29,828 nucleotides of DNA, taken from the NCBI GenBank assembly GCA_049687015.1, contig JBAVIP010000027.1:1-29828 (forward strand), written 5' to 3'. The position numbers were made by a program, and so were the translations under genes. This document shows, piece by piece, positions 7,984 to 16,205 of this stretch (its first letter is position 1; every line of letters begins with the position of its first letter). Below the pieces are notes generated by a model that saw only the letters and a program-made list of their open reading frames with translations, ran no database searches and was not told the origin of the DNA. The DNA comes from Methylotenera_A sp049687015. GTDB lineage: Bacteria; Pseudomonadota; Gammaproteobacteria; Burkholderiales; Methylophilaceae.

Positions 7984-9968
7984 TACCAGAAATAGGTCAG
8001 TTTTCACTCATCCTTGCATTTTGCTTTGCGATCGTTCAAGGCACATTGCCTTTGGTAGGCGTGTGGAAGAATCAATCAACATTATCGAATTTGGCGGTGC
8101 CTGCAGCACGTGCGCAATTTATTTTTATTGTATTAGCTTTTATCTGCCTGGATTATTCATTTTACGCCAATGATTTTTCGGTGTTGTACGTGGCTTCTAA
8201 CTCTAACTCGCATTTGCCTTTGGCATTTCGCTTGGCCGCCTTATGGGGTGGTCATGAAGGCTCTATGCTGCTTTGGGTGACAATATTGGCTGTCTGGACA
8301 ATGGCCGTGACCATGTTTGCCAAGAGTCTTCCTGAAAGTTTTAGAATTAGGCTGATCGCAGTCATGGGTTTGGTGAGCGTCGGCTTCCTCGCGTTTATCA
8401 TATTTACTTCCAACCCATTCGAGCGCCTGATCCCGGCCGCACTGGATGGCCGCGATCTGAATCCGCTGCTGCAAGACCCTGGCATGGTGTTTCATCCGCC
8501 CGTGCTTTACATGGGTTATGTCGGCTTCTCTGTGGCGTTTGCGTTTGCGATCGCCGCGCTGCTGGATGGTCGTCTGGATGTGACATGGGCGCGCTGGACA
8601 CGGCCTTGGACCACCGTGGCCTGGGTGTTTCTGACTTTGGGCATCGCTTTCGGCAGCGAATGGGCTTATTACGAGCTGGGTTGGGGTGGCTGGTGGTTCT
8701 GGGATGCGGTAGAAAACGCTTCGTTTATGCCGTGGCTGGTGGGTACAGCGCTCATTCACTCATTAGCGGTTACCGAGAAGCGTGACGCGTTTAAGGTATG
8801 GACGGTATTGCTTTCCATCTGCGCGTTTTCATTAAGCTTGCTAGGCACATTCCTGGTGCGTTCAGGTGTGCTGACTTCGGTGCATGCGTTTGCGACTGAT
8901 CCTGGCCGCGGCTTGTTTATTCTGGTTTATCTGGTCGTTGTGATAGGTGGCGCGTTGCTGCTGTTTGCCTTAAGAGCGCCAACAGTTGGCTTGGGCGAAA
9001 GGTTCGATGTGGTTTCACGCGAATCCATGCTGCTGGCCAATAACGTCGTGCTTGTAGCCGCTACTGGCTCAGTCTTGCTTGGCACCATGTATCCCTTGTT
9101 AATGGACTCACTTGGCGCAGGCAAAATCTCGGTAGGCCCGCCATATTTTGATGCGGTGTTTGCCGCCATAATGGCGCCGGGTATTTTTCTGATGGGCCTG
9201 GGACCACTGGCCAGATGGAAAAAGGCCAGTTTGCCAGAAATCGGCATGCGTCTGCGCGTGGCCGCAGTGATCAGCTTAGTTTCTGCATTATTAGTACCTT
9301 CCGTCATGGGCAAAATTACTTTGATGGCGGCTGTAGGCGTGTTTTTGGGTGTTTGGGTCATCAGTACGAGTTTAATTTTGTTGGGGAATAGACTCAAAAC
9401 AAGACAAACGACGGTACCCAATTTAATCGAAAACCTCAAAGGCATTCCACTGGCATTTTATGGCATGTTGCTTGCCCACATTGGCATTGGGGTGTTTGTA
9501 TTAGGTGTAACCTTGGTAAAAGGCTACGAATCAGAGCAAGATTTACGCATGGAAGTGAATGATGTTGCACACATAGGCAATCTGGCATTTCGTTTTGAAG
9601 GTGCGAAAGAGCTTGCAGGGCCGAACTATTTGTCTTCGCAAGGCAAATTTATAGTCACCAGCAACAGCAAGGAAATCGCTGTGCTTCATCCTGAAAAACG
9701 CTTTTACCCGGTGCAAGGCGCGATGATGACCGAAGCGGATATTGAGCCAGGCGTGTTAAAAGACATTTATGTTTCACTGGGCGAGCCGCTTGAAAATGGC
9801 GCCTGGAGCGTACGGATTTATATCAAGCCATTTGTGCGCTGGATATGGGGCGGCTGTATTTTAATGGCCTTGGGCGGCATTTTAGCGCTCATGGATCGCC
9901 GTTATCGTATTGTCAACAAAAAGGCAGCAAGAGAAGCTCAAGAAGCACTAGAGGCGTATGGAGCATAA
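7980..9968 (+). CDS. ccmF: Haem lyase subunit CcmF
   Basis: 662 residues with many membrane segments. The tryptophan-rich haem motif WGGWWFWDAVEN is at residues 235-246, with conserved His at 172 (FHPPV) and 260 (IHSLA), and the periplasmic domain near the C-terminus. CcmF takes haem from CcmE and, with CcmH/CcmI, ligates it to CxxCH motifs. The start is GTG at 7980, overlapping the ccmE stop, with a purine-rich site (AAGAAGG) upstream; MIPEIGQFSL is the normal CcmF N-terminus. ccmG follows 16 bp later. Confidence 0.96.
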   Translation: MIPEIGQFSLILAFCFAIVQGTLPLVGVWKNQSTLSNLAVPAARAQFIFIVLAFICLDYSFYANDFSVLYVASNSNSHLPLAFRLAALWGGHEGSMLLWVTILAVWTMAVTMFAKSLPESFRIRLIAVMGLVSVGFLAFIIFTSNPFERLIPAALDGRDLNPLLQDPGMVFHPPVLYMGYVGFSVAFAFAIAALLDGRLDVTWARWTRPWTTVAWVFLTLGIAFGSEWAYYELGWGGWWFWDAVENASFMPWLVGTALIHSLAVTEKRDAFKVWTVLLSICAFSLSLLGTFLVRSGVLTSVHAFATDPGRGLFILVYLVVVIGGALLLFALRAPTVGLGERFDVVSRESMLLANNVVLVAATGSVLLGTMYPLLMDSLGAGKISVGPPYFDAVFAAIMAPGIFLMGLGPLARWKKASLPEIGMRLRVAAVISLVSALLVPSVMGKITLMAAVGVFLGVWVISTSLILLGNRLKTRQTTVPNLIENLKGIPLAFYGMLLAHIGIGVFVLGVTLVKGYESEQDLRMEVNDVAHIGNLAFRFEGAKELAGPNYLSSQGKFIVTSNSKEIAVLHPEKRFYPVQGAMMTEADIEPGVLKDIYVSLGEPLENGAWSVRIYIKPFVRWIWGGCILMALGGILALMDRRYRIVNKKAAREAQEALEAYGA

Positions 9969-9984
9969 CAGGGAGCTTTAACGC

Positions 9985-10518
9985 ATGAAAAGAACGATTA
10001 AATTTTTATTGCCACTGGTCTTGTTTCTCATTGCAGTTGGGTTCTTATTTAAAGGCTTGTTTTTGGATCCGCACGAAGTCCCTTCGCCATTGGTAGGCAA
10101 TCCTGCGCCCAAGTTTCAGGCACCTGTTTTAGGCGAAGCGGGCAAAACCTTTAATAGCGATGATTTGAAAGGACAAGTGTGGCTGCTCAACGTTTGGGCG
10201 TCATGGTGTGCCGCTTGCCGCGAGGAGCATCCAGTGTTGATGGCGATGGAAAAGACAGGTCAAATCGCCACTTATGGGCTGGATTACAAAGATACCGATG
10301 CCGAAGCGCAGGCGGTGCTTAAGGAGCATGGCAATCCGTACAAAGTGGTTGCGACCGATGCAGACGGTAAAATCGGTATTGATTACGGCGTGTACGGTGT
10401 GCCAGAGACTTATGTCATTGATAAAGCGGGTGTGATTCGCTATAAACAAATCGGCCCAATTACAGAGGAAATTCTGCTTACAAAAATCGTACCATTATTA
10501 AAAGAGCTGCAACGATGA
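9985..10518 (+). CDS. ccmG: Thiol:disulfide oxidoreductase CcmG (DsbE)
   Basis: 177 residues with an N-terminal membrane anchor (5-27) and a thioredoxin fold. The active site is WCAAC (C75, C78), and the cis-Pro loop is GVPETYVID. It reduces the disulfide in apocytochrome CxxCH motifs or in CcmH before haem attachment. The CAAC dipeptide differs from the more usual CPxC or CxPC forms, which may alter redox potential. Its stop overlaps the ccmH start (ATGA at 10515). Confidence 0.94.
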   Translation: MKRTIKFLLPLVLFLIAVGFLFKGLFLDPHEVPSPLVGNPAPKFQAPVLGEAGKTFNSDDLKGQVWLLNVWASWCAACREEHPVLMAMEKTGQIATYGLDYKDTDAEAQAVLKEHGNPYKVVATDADGKIGIDYGVYGVPETYVIDKAGVIRYKQIGPITEEILLTKIVPLLKELQR

Positions 10519-10940
10519 AAAAACTGTTGATTATGTTTTTGCTGGCTTTTAACTTTTTACTAAGTACAAATGCTGCATTCGCGGGCGAAGCCAAACCGTT
10601 GGCAGAAGACCCTGTGCTGGAGGAGCGGTTAAAAGCAATGTCACATGAGCTGCGTTGCCTGGTCTGTCAAAACCAGACACTTTCAGATTCGAATGCGCCA
10701 TTGGCTGAAGATTTGCGTAAGGAAATCCGCGCGCAAATGCGTGCGGGCAAAAGTGATAAGGAAGTTGTAGATTACCTGGTGGCACGTTATGGCGATTTTG
10801 TTCGCTATCGTCCGCCAGTCAATAGCAACACGGCATTGCTGTGGTTTGGGCCGTTTTTACTATTAATAATTGGTGCGTTTGTGTTATATAGAGTACTTAA
10901 AAGGCATGCACAAGGTGAAGATATTCAGGCAGAGGATTAG
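10515..10940 (+). CDS. ccmH: Cytochrome c maturation protein CcmH
   Basis: 141 residues: signal peptide to about 23, the active-site motif LRCLVCQNQ with C48 and C51, a helical domain, and a C-terminal membrane segment at about 112-130. It resolves mixed disulfides with apocytochrome and is part of the haem lyase with CcmF and CcmI. It is the single-domain form; CcmI is separate and lies 6 kb upstream. Translationally coupled to ccmG. Confidence 0.95.
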   Translation: MKKLLIMFLLAFNFLLSTNAAFAGEAKPLAEDPVLEERLKAMSHELRCLVCQNQTLSDSNAPLAEDLRKEIRAQMRAGKSDKEVVDYLVARYGDFVRYRPPVNSNTALLWFGPFLLLIIGAFVLYRVLKRHAQGEDIQAED

Positions 10941-10952
10941 TGTCACTAAAAT

Positions 10953-10980
10953 AAAAAAGCTCACCTCGGTGAGCTTTTTT
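10953..10980. terminator. Bidirectional rho-independent terminator, ccmH / fadL-like
   Basis: Perfect 13-bp inverted repeat, AAAAAAGCTCACC / GGTGAGCTTTTTT with a two-base centre, between the convergent ccmH and FadL-family genes. The A-tract and T-tract make it usable from both sides. Confidence 0.9.
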
Positions 10981-10996
10981 ATTGAGAACTAAAGGA

Positions 10997-12256
10997 TTAG
11001 AAATTATGCGTGTATTGGAAACTAAGCATATCTACACTGCCTTCAAACTCACCGCGCACTCTGCCAGCGGCTCCTAGAGCTACAGTATTTTGGTTATCGT
11101 CAATTTTAGCGTCGCTTATAAATAAATGTGAATACCCAATATCTAATTTAGAAGCGGGCGTTACCTGCCAGCCAGCACCTAAAGACAACCATTTTCTGTC
11201 ATTGCCCGGAATGCGCGCTGTACGAAATTTGTTACTAATCGCTTCTTCATCATACGCCAAGCCAGCGCGTAATTTGATAGCATCGTTATAGTGGTAATTT
11301 ACTCCAATAGAGTAGCGCATCGTGTTGTCCCAATTTTCTGGGGTTGCAGTAAGTGTTGATCCGTTGTCGCGGACAATTCTTAACTCTTTAAATTGGCTCC
11401 AGCGCGTCCAAGTTACATCACCTAATAAATCCCAAGTGTCATTAAGGCGGCTAAATGCACTTAGTGAAAAGTTCTCTGGCAATGTGACATCAGCCTTTAC
11501 ATTGGTATTTAGGGTTCTAGTTGGGATGGGGTTTAATGCTGTTAGAGCTGACTTAGAATCCCCGTCCAAATGTTGCTCCACTTTTGAGCGGTAGGCGACG
11601 CCGATACGAGTGTCAGGAGTTGCTTGAAAAATAGCGCCCAGATTGAACCCAAAGCCCCAATCATCTCCTTTTACCGTAACATGCTTCTCGCCTAGAGCAC
11701 CTGCATTAACAGCTTTACTTAGCTCAGCCTCCGCCCGCATGGCAGAAACTCCGAAACCCAAGGAAAGTTGATTATTTACTTTAAAAGCAATAGAAGGGTT
11801 GATGTTAATCGTTTTTAATTCAGTCTTATCTGCCTGAAAGCGGCCTATCCATTTATCATCATACTCAGTTTTTAAGCCAAAAGGTACGCTTAAACCAACG
11901 CCTAATTTCACATTGTCGTTTAAATCCATTTTGAAATATAAATTTGGCACAAATGCTAAATCACCCGCATTAGGGCCTTCGCCACCTAGTGGCTTTCCGA
12001 GCCCAGCAACAGAACCATTATTGTTAAACTCTGTATTAGGGTTAATTAAATGCAAAGCACCAACTGCCTGGGTGCCTTGAATATAGGTCATGCCAGCTGG
12101 GTTAAAAAATATTGTACTAGCATCTTCAGCAACAGCTGCTGCGCCTGCAAATGCATTACCCATACCGCTGCCGCTTTGTTCAATGAGCGCGAAGCCGGCT
12201 GCTTGTGCAGCAAGTGGTGTTGTAAAAATGACAAAACTTAAAAATATTTTTTGCAT
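10997..12256 (-). CDS. FadL/OmpP1/TodX-family outer-membrane transport protein
   Basis: 419 residues from the ATG at 12256 (GGGGGAAG eight bases upstream); a TTG at 12274 is a less likely start. The signal peptide ends AAQA, followed by the family's N-terminal signature GFALIEQSGSGMGNAF, then SIxFNPAGMT-like NPAGMT. The rest is a beta-barrel ending in Phe (YTHNF). These proteins let hydrophobic molecules such as long-chain fatty acids cross the outer membrane. The physiological substrate is unknown. It lies near a gene for a fatty-acid signal synthase, so uptake or exchange of DSF-like acids is possible, but this is only proximity. Confidence 0.92.
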   Translation of the reverse strand: MQKIFLSFVIFTTPLAAQAAGFALIEQSGSGMGNAFAGAAAVAEDASTIFFNPAGMTYIQGTQAVGALHLINPNTEFNNNGSVAGLGKPLGGEGPNAGDLAFVPNLYFKMDLNDNVKLGVGLSVPFGLKTEYDDKWIGRFQADKTELKTININPSIAFKVNNQLSLGFGVSAMRAEAELSKAVNAGALGEKHVTVKGDDWGFGFNLGAIFQATPDTRIGVAYRSKVEQHLDGDSKSALTALNPIPTRTLNTNVKADVTLPENFSLSAFSRLNDTWDLLGDVTWTRWSQFKELRIVRDNGSTLTATPENWDNTMRYSIGVNYHYNDAIKLRAGLAYDEEAISNKFRTARIPGNDRKWLSLGAGWQVTPASKLDIGYSHLFISDAKIDDNQNTVALGAAGRVRGEFEGSVDMLSFQYTHNF

Positions 12257-12619
12257 GAAACTGGCTTCCCCCAAGGTTAAATTAATTAAATATTAAAAAA
12301 TTTATCATATCAATAAGTTACCGCATTTTTTAGTGCAGCTTATTTAGAGAGATAATTTTTTAGATTGTTGTTATATTCCCACAATCTACATGAAAAAATA
12401 CTTTTTTCAAAATTATTTTCTTGAGACGTATAATTATTAAGCCTATAGTTTTAATCGTAAATACTTATTAAAACAATATAAACAAGTAAATAAGAATTGG
12501 CTGAGCATAAATATTACACAGACTTTAAGTAATTTTAAGGCTGCTTTAGCCCAAGTAACTAAGAAATCGAGCATTATTTTGTTCCAATTTATCAACCAGT
12601 AAACATGAGGAGTATTTAA
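12257..12619. other. AT-rich divergent intergenic region, FadL-like / rpfF
   Basis: 363 bp with no ORF of note. It holds the start region of the FadL-family gene on the minus strand, a candidate rpfF promoter, and a ribosome-binding site (ATGAGGAG, 12605-12612) before the rpfF ATG. No conserved operator was recognised. Confidence 0.6.
12421..12449 (+). promoter_or_regulatory. Putative sigma70 promoter of rpfF
   Basis: TTGAGA (12421-12426), 17-bp spacer, TATAGT (12444-12449). This would give a leader of about 165 nt before the ATG at 12620. The long leader could hold regulation, but none was recognised. Confidence 0.4.
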
Positions 12620-13531
12620 ATGACTGCCAGCACATACGGTTTAACAAATAACTATAAACAAGTAGATACAAGATACGATGCAAGCCATGAGGCCTTGTGG
12701 ACAATATTTGATCAAAAAAATGTTATTCCTTCGTTTAATGTTGAATTAATAAGCGAACTTACAAGACATCATAAAGAAATTGAAAACACGGGCGGAATAT
12801 TGCATGTGGACGGCAATATTCATAACATCAAATATTCCGTAGTGGCATCTCGTACAAAAGATGTTTTTAATCTTGGCGGACCACTAACATTAATACGTGA
12901 ATTTTCATTAAACAAACAGCGGGAGGCTTTAAAGGACTATGCGGTTAAGGCGTTAGATGTACTTGCACAAAGAGTATTTCGATTTAACGTGCCTGATTTG
13001 ATTACAATTTCATTACTGCAAGGACAAACGTTGGGTGCTGGGTTTGAAGCGGCGCTATCTAGTGATGTTGTAATTGCCGAACGCAAAACTATCATAGGTT
13101 TTCCAGAAATTATGTTTAACCTTTTTCCTGGTATGGGTGCTTATAGTTTGGTTGCAAGAAAAACGAGCATGAAAATTGCCGATGAAATGATTTTGGGTGG
13201 CAAGCTTTATACAGCAGAAGAAGCTCATAGTATGGGTTTAGTGGATGTTTTAGTAGATGATGGGCAGGGCGAAAAGGCGGTGTATGATTGGATAGAGAAG
13301 AACAGGCGGACATCAATTGGGTATTTGGCAATTCAAAAAGCAAAAAACCGCGTTAATCCAATTATATATGATGAATTGACAGACATCGTGCTAATTTGGT
13401 TAGATGCAGCCATGAAACTCTCAGAACGAGATTTTAAAGTAATGGAACGTTTTATTCGTAGCCAAGAAAAACGTTATATACAAGTTGATAAACCACTAGA
13501 TAATGTAGTCGAAATGAAACGTACAGCTTAG
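12620..13531 (+). CDS. rpfF: DSF synthase RpfF (crotonase family)
   Basis: 303 residues, crotonase fold. It matches RpfF rather than general enoyl-CoA hydratases: VFNLGGPLTL at 82-91, QGQTLGAGFEAALSSDVV at 134-151, GFPEIMFNLFPGMGAYS at 160-176, and the GxLYxAEEAxxMGLVD segment. The two catalytic glutamates of Xanthomonas RpfF (E141, E161) correspond to E143 and E163 with the same spacing of 20. RpfF converts acyl-ACP/CoA into cis-2-unsaturated fatty-acid signals of the DSF family. It is convergent with the rpfC-like kinase gene, as in Xanthomonas. GGAG lies eight bases before the ATG. One variation from my recollection of Xanthomonas is LGAG for LGGG next to the catalytic site. Confidence 0.88.
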   Translation: MTASTYGLTNNYKQVDTRYDASHEALWTIFDQKNVIPSFNVELISELTRHHKEIENTGGILHVDGNIHNIKYSVVASRTKDVFNLGGPLTLIREFSLNKQREALKDYAVKALDVLAQRVFRFNVPDLITISLLQGQTLGAGFEAALSSDVVIAERKTIIGFPEIMFNLFPGMGAYSLVARKTSMKIADEMILGGKLYTAEEAHSMGLVDVLVDDGQGEKAVYDWIEKNRRTSIGYLAIQKAKNRVNPIIYDELTDIVLIWLDAAMKLSERDFKVMERFIRSQEKRYIQVDKPLDNVVEMKRTA

Positions 13532-13541
13532 TTTAAATGAT

Positions 13542-13569
13542 AAAAAACCAGCGTAATGCTGGTTTTTTT
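13542..13569. terminator. Bidirectional terminator between rpfF and rpfC-like gene
   Basis: AAAAAACCAGC / GCTGGTTTTTT with a five-base loop (GTAAT). It lies 10 bases past the rpfF stop and just before the end of the convergent kinase gene. Confidence 0.88.
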
Positions 13570-13572
13570 GCA

Positions 13573-15681
13573 TCATACTGTGCCGTGAGAATATTTTTTT
13601 AGATACTCTATAAGTTGCGGCTTGGTTTTATTGAAAGTGTCTTGGGTATTTTTAATTAGCAACTCAATAGACGCAATATCATCAGACGGCAAAATATTGT
13701 TTATCTGCTGGCAAAACTTTGTTAGCGTGGCTGCGCCCACGTTGGCGGCACTGCCAGCCAACGCATGTCCTAAATCATTTAAGCTAATGTAGTCGCGTTT
13801 TATTGCTAAAGAGCTTAATAAGCCGATTTGTTTTTCCGTATCTTGTATAAAACCATGTATCAGGTTTTGTATGAATTGATCGTTTCTATCTAGTAGAGCT
13901 AAGTCACCGAGTCTGGTGTAGTCTATTAAACCCGAACTATTTTTTAACTGCGCTTTAGCGTCACCATAAGAAATGATATTTGCAGGTTTATTTGGTGATT
14001 TTGAGGTAAGGTTATTTATTTTTTCTAGTAATAAGTTTGCATTAATCGGCTTGGTAAGATACGCGTCTGCACCTGCGTCGTTAAACGATTGTATAGTTTC
14101 TATAGTTGCATCAGCGCTTAAAATAATGGCTGGAACTTGTGGCTCGCCAATTGTCAGTGCACGATTTATTTTCAATACATCCAGGCCCCCAATTTCAGGC
14201 ATATTGCAATCAAGAATCATTAAATCGTACTGGTTAACTTCCAGCATATCTAATGCCTGTTCACCATTCATCACCAAATCTACTTTATGACCGACCTGTT
14301 CTAACATCTTGGATATAATCGTGCGATTGGTTTCGTTGTCATCTGCCACCAAAATACGATATGCGTTTTTAGATGTATTACGCGCATAGTCTTTAAATGA
14401 AATTACGTCAGAAGAACCAATCGTCTCATTATTGTTGCCTAAGGCTACTTTCTCCATGCGAATTTCAAACCAGAATGTACTGCCTTTACCTAGTTCGCTT
14501 TCTACACCGATTTTACCGCTCATTAGCTCAACAAGCTCTTTTGAGATGGTAGTGCCTAATCCTGTGCCGCCGAATTTATATTTGATTGTTTCATTCGCTT
14601 GAGTAAAACTCTCAAAAACTCTCTTTAAAGATTCTTGTGTCATTCCAATGCCAGTATCAATCACCTCAAATCTTAAAGTTGCATATGTTTCGTCTTCTTC
14701 CATGGAGCTCACGCGTAATGTAACTGATCCTTGCTCGGTAAATTTAAGCGCATTTGCAAGTAAATTAATAAGCACTTGTTTAATATGTAAAAGATCACTT
14801 CGCAGCATGACTGGAGTTTTTGGATCAAGCGCATAAGTCAGTTCAATATTCTTTTTGGCCGCTTGCGGTTCAAATATGCTAACGGTTTTAGTTATAAGTT
14901 CAACTAAGTTGAAATCAAATGTCTGTACAGACATTTTCCCGCTTTCAATTTTTGACAAATCCAGTACATTATTGACAAGTTGAGTGAGCAATTCTGATGA
15001 GTTTTTCATGATATTTGAGAGATGTTTTTGTTCATCACTAAGTTGGGTGCTTGATAGCAAATCACTAGCGCCTACAATGCCATTAAGCGGCGTACGTATT
15101 TCATGGCTTATATGCGATAGAAACTGACTTTTTGCTTGGCTTGCAAATTCAGCTTTTTTGATGGCAGCATCAAGTTTTTTAATCAGTCGTAGCGTGTGCA
15201 ATGGCACGAGACATAAAGTAATTAAAAGTCCCCAGACCAGTTGAGGGTGACTATGCCAGAATGGATTGAAGTAAATCGCTACACAAAAACCAATTAAACT
15301 GGCAACGTGCGTACCTACGAGTAAGGCTTGCCCATACCTCAATCCATACCCCACGATTAACCATAGATAAATGCCTATTAATACAGCCCCTATATCATTT
15401 GTTAGATATATGCCATATGAGATAGCACCAATATCTATTAACATAGAAGTCCATTGTCGCTTTATATTTGGTAACGGAGACATATTAATATTGATAAAAA
15501 GAAGAGCTCCTATCAATAAAATGACAGAGCAGAATATAATTGCTTCAATGGACGTTTTTTGATAATTTAGGGACCAATAGATTAGTATTGAACCGGTAAA
15601 TATCAGTCTGATTAATCCTTGTTCATATTCATTGTTTTTTTTACCTGATTTTTTCAGGAAGAGATGTAATATATTGTTCAT
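13573..15681 (-). CDS. rpfC: RpfC-like hybrid histidine kinase (DSF sensor)
   Basis: 702 residues. Five to six membrane segments lie at residues 22-165, and the N-terminus carries the RpfC-like sequence EYEQGLIRL at 18-26. Then come HisKA with phospho-acceptor H193 (SHEIRTPLNG), HATPase with N-box NLLANALKFT around 307-316 and G-boxes DTGIG and GGTGLG, a receiver with D491 (MILDCNMPE), and an HPt domain with H639 (LGHALAGSAANVG). This is the full RpfC architecture; Xanthomonas RpfC uses H198, D512 and H657 at similar positions. It senses DSF at the inner membrane and relays phosphate to RpfG. Its gene is convergent to rpfF and downstream of rpfG and a receiver gene, probably in one operon. 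GGTGA precedes the ATG. Confidence 0.88.
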   Translation of the reverse strand: MNNILHLFLKKSGKKNNEYEQGLIRLIFTGSILIYWSLNYQKTSIEAIIFCSVILLIGALLFININMSPLPNIKRQWTSMLIDIGAISYGIYLTNDIGAVLIGIYLWLIVGYGLRYGQALLVGTHVASLIGFCVAIYFNPFWHSHPQLVWGLLITLCLVPLHTLRLIKKLDAAIKKAEFASQAKSQFLSHISHEIRTPLNGIVGASDLLSSTQLSDEQKHLSNIMKNSSELLTQLVNNVLDLSKIESGKMSVQTFDFNLVELITKTVSIFEPQAAKKNIELTYALDPKTPVMLRSDLLHIKQVLINLLANALKFTEQGSVTLRVSSMEEDETYATLRFEVIDTGIGMTQESLKRVFESFTQANETIKYKFGGTGLGTTISKELVELMSGKIGVESELGKGSTFWFEIRMEKVALGNNNETIGSSDVISFKDYARNTSKNAYRILVADDNETNRTIISKMLEQVGHKVDLVMNGEQALDMLEVNQYDLMILDCNMPEIGGLDVLKINRALTIGEPQVPAIILSADATIETIQSFNDAGADAYLTKPINANLLLEKINNLTSKSPNKPANIISYGDAKAQLKNSSGLIDYTRLGDLALLDRNDQFIQNLIHGFIQDTEKQIGLLSSLAIKRDYISLNDLGHALAGSAANVGAATLTKFCQQINNILPSDDIASIELLIKNTQDTFNKTKPQLIEYLKKYSHGTV

Positions 15682-15745
15682 ATTTTCACCATTAACCCTT
15701 AAAGGGCAGTTTTTATAACGCTATTTAAAGTTAACATGTTGGTAC

Positions 15746-16189
15746 CTACTTAATGAGTCCTAAGCCATAATACAATTTGCTTTGTTCTAACAAGGATTTT
15801 GCAATTTTTGCTAATTCTTGCGTTTGAACTGGCTTGGTTAAGCAGGCAGAAGCGCCTGCAGAGATTAGCTCTTGGTGCGTGGCTTGGTCCTTTAAAACAG
15901 TGACAACAACAATTGCGTGGGTGAGCACGTTGTCGGAATTTTTAAGCGCCTGGACAAATTGCATGCCGTTCATTTTGTGCATACGAAAATCGGTAATGAT
16001 TAAATCCACTTGTTTGTTTTGCAGCCAGGCGAGTGCTTCAACCGGGTCGGTCATGGTGACAATTTTAAGATCCATTTTGAGGGATTTTAAAATTGCTGCA
16101 TGAATATCCAGCACAGTCGGCTGATCATCAATCAGCAAGACAGTTTGTCTGAATTTTGGCGCGCTTCGTATGTTGCTAACTTTTGTCAT
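15746..16189 (-). CDS. Stand-alone receiver protein, RpfG-receiver paralogue
   Basis: 147 residues, a single receiver domain. The acidic pair is D21-D22, the phospho-acceptor D67 (IITDFRM), the Thr T97 and the Lys K119 (CLTKP), so it should be phosphorylatable. No output domain is present. It resembles the receiver of the adjacent RpfG (VLxIDDQxT; PxxALxW; MNGxxFVxxLK), suggesting origin by partial duplication. It begins 16 bp after the rpfG stop and ends 64 bp before the rpfC-like gene, the slot held by rpfH in Xanthomonas. It may act as a phosphate sink or a CheY-like branch of RpfC output; that is inference. Confidence 0.85.
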   Translation of the reverse strand: MTKVSNIRSAPKFRQTVLLIDDQPTVLDIHAAILKSLKMDLKIVTMTDPVEALAWLQNKQVDLIITDFRMHKMNGMQFVQALKNSDNVLTHAIVVVTVLKDQATHQELISAGASACLTKPVQTQELAKIAKSLLEQSKLYYGLGLIK

Positions 16190-16205
16190 TTTTGGATAAA
16201 TAGCT

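Noticed and set aside
8241..9445. Long minus-strand ORFs (172 codons each) opposite ccmF
   Set aside because: They lie wholly inside ccmF, have no start signals and no domain resemblance; antisense shadow of a high-GC coding region.
12620..13531. Generic enoyl-CoA hydratase annotation
   Set aside because: Motifs VFNLGG, GFEAALS and FPEIMFNLFPGMGAYS and the rpfC/rpfG neighbours point to RpfF.
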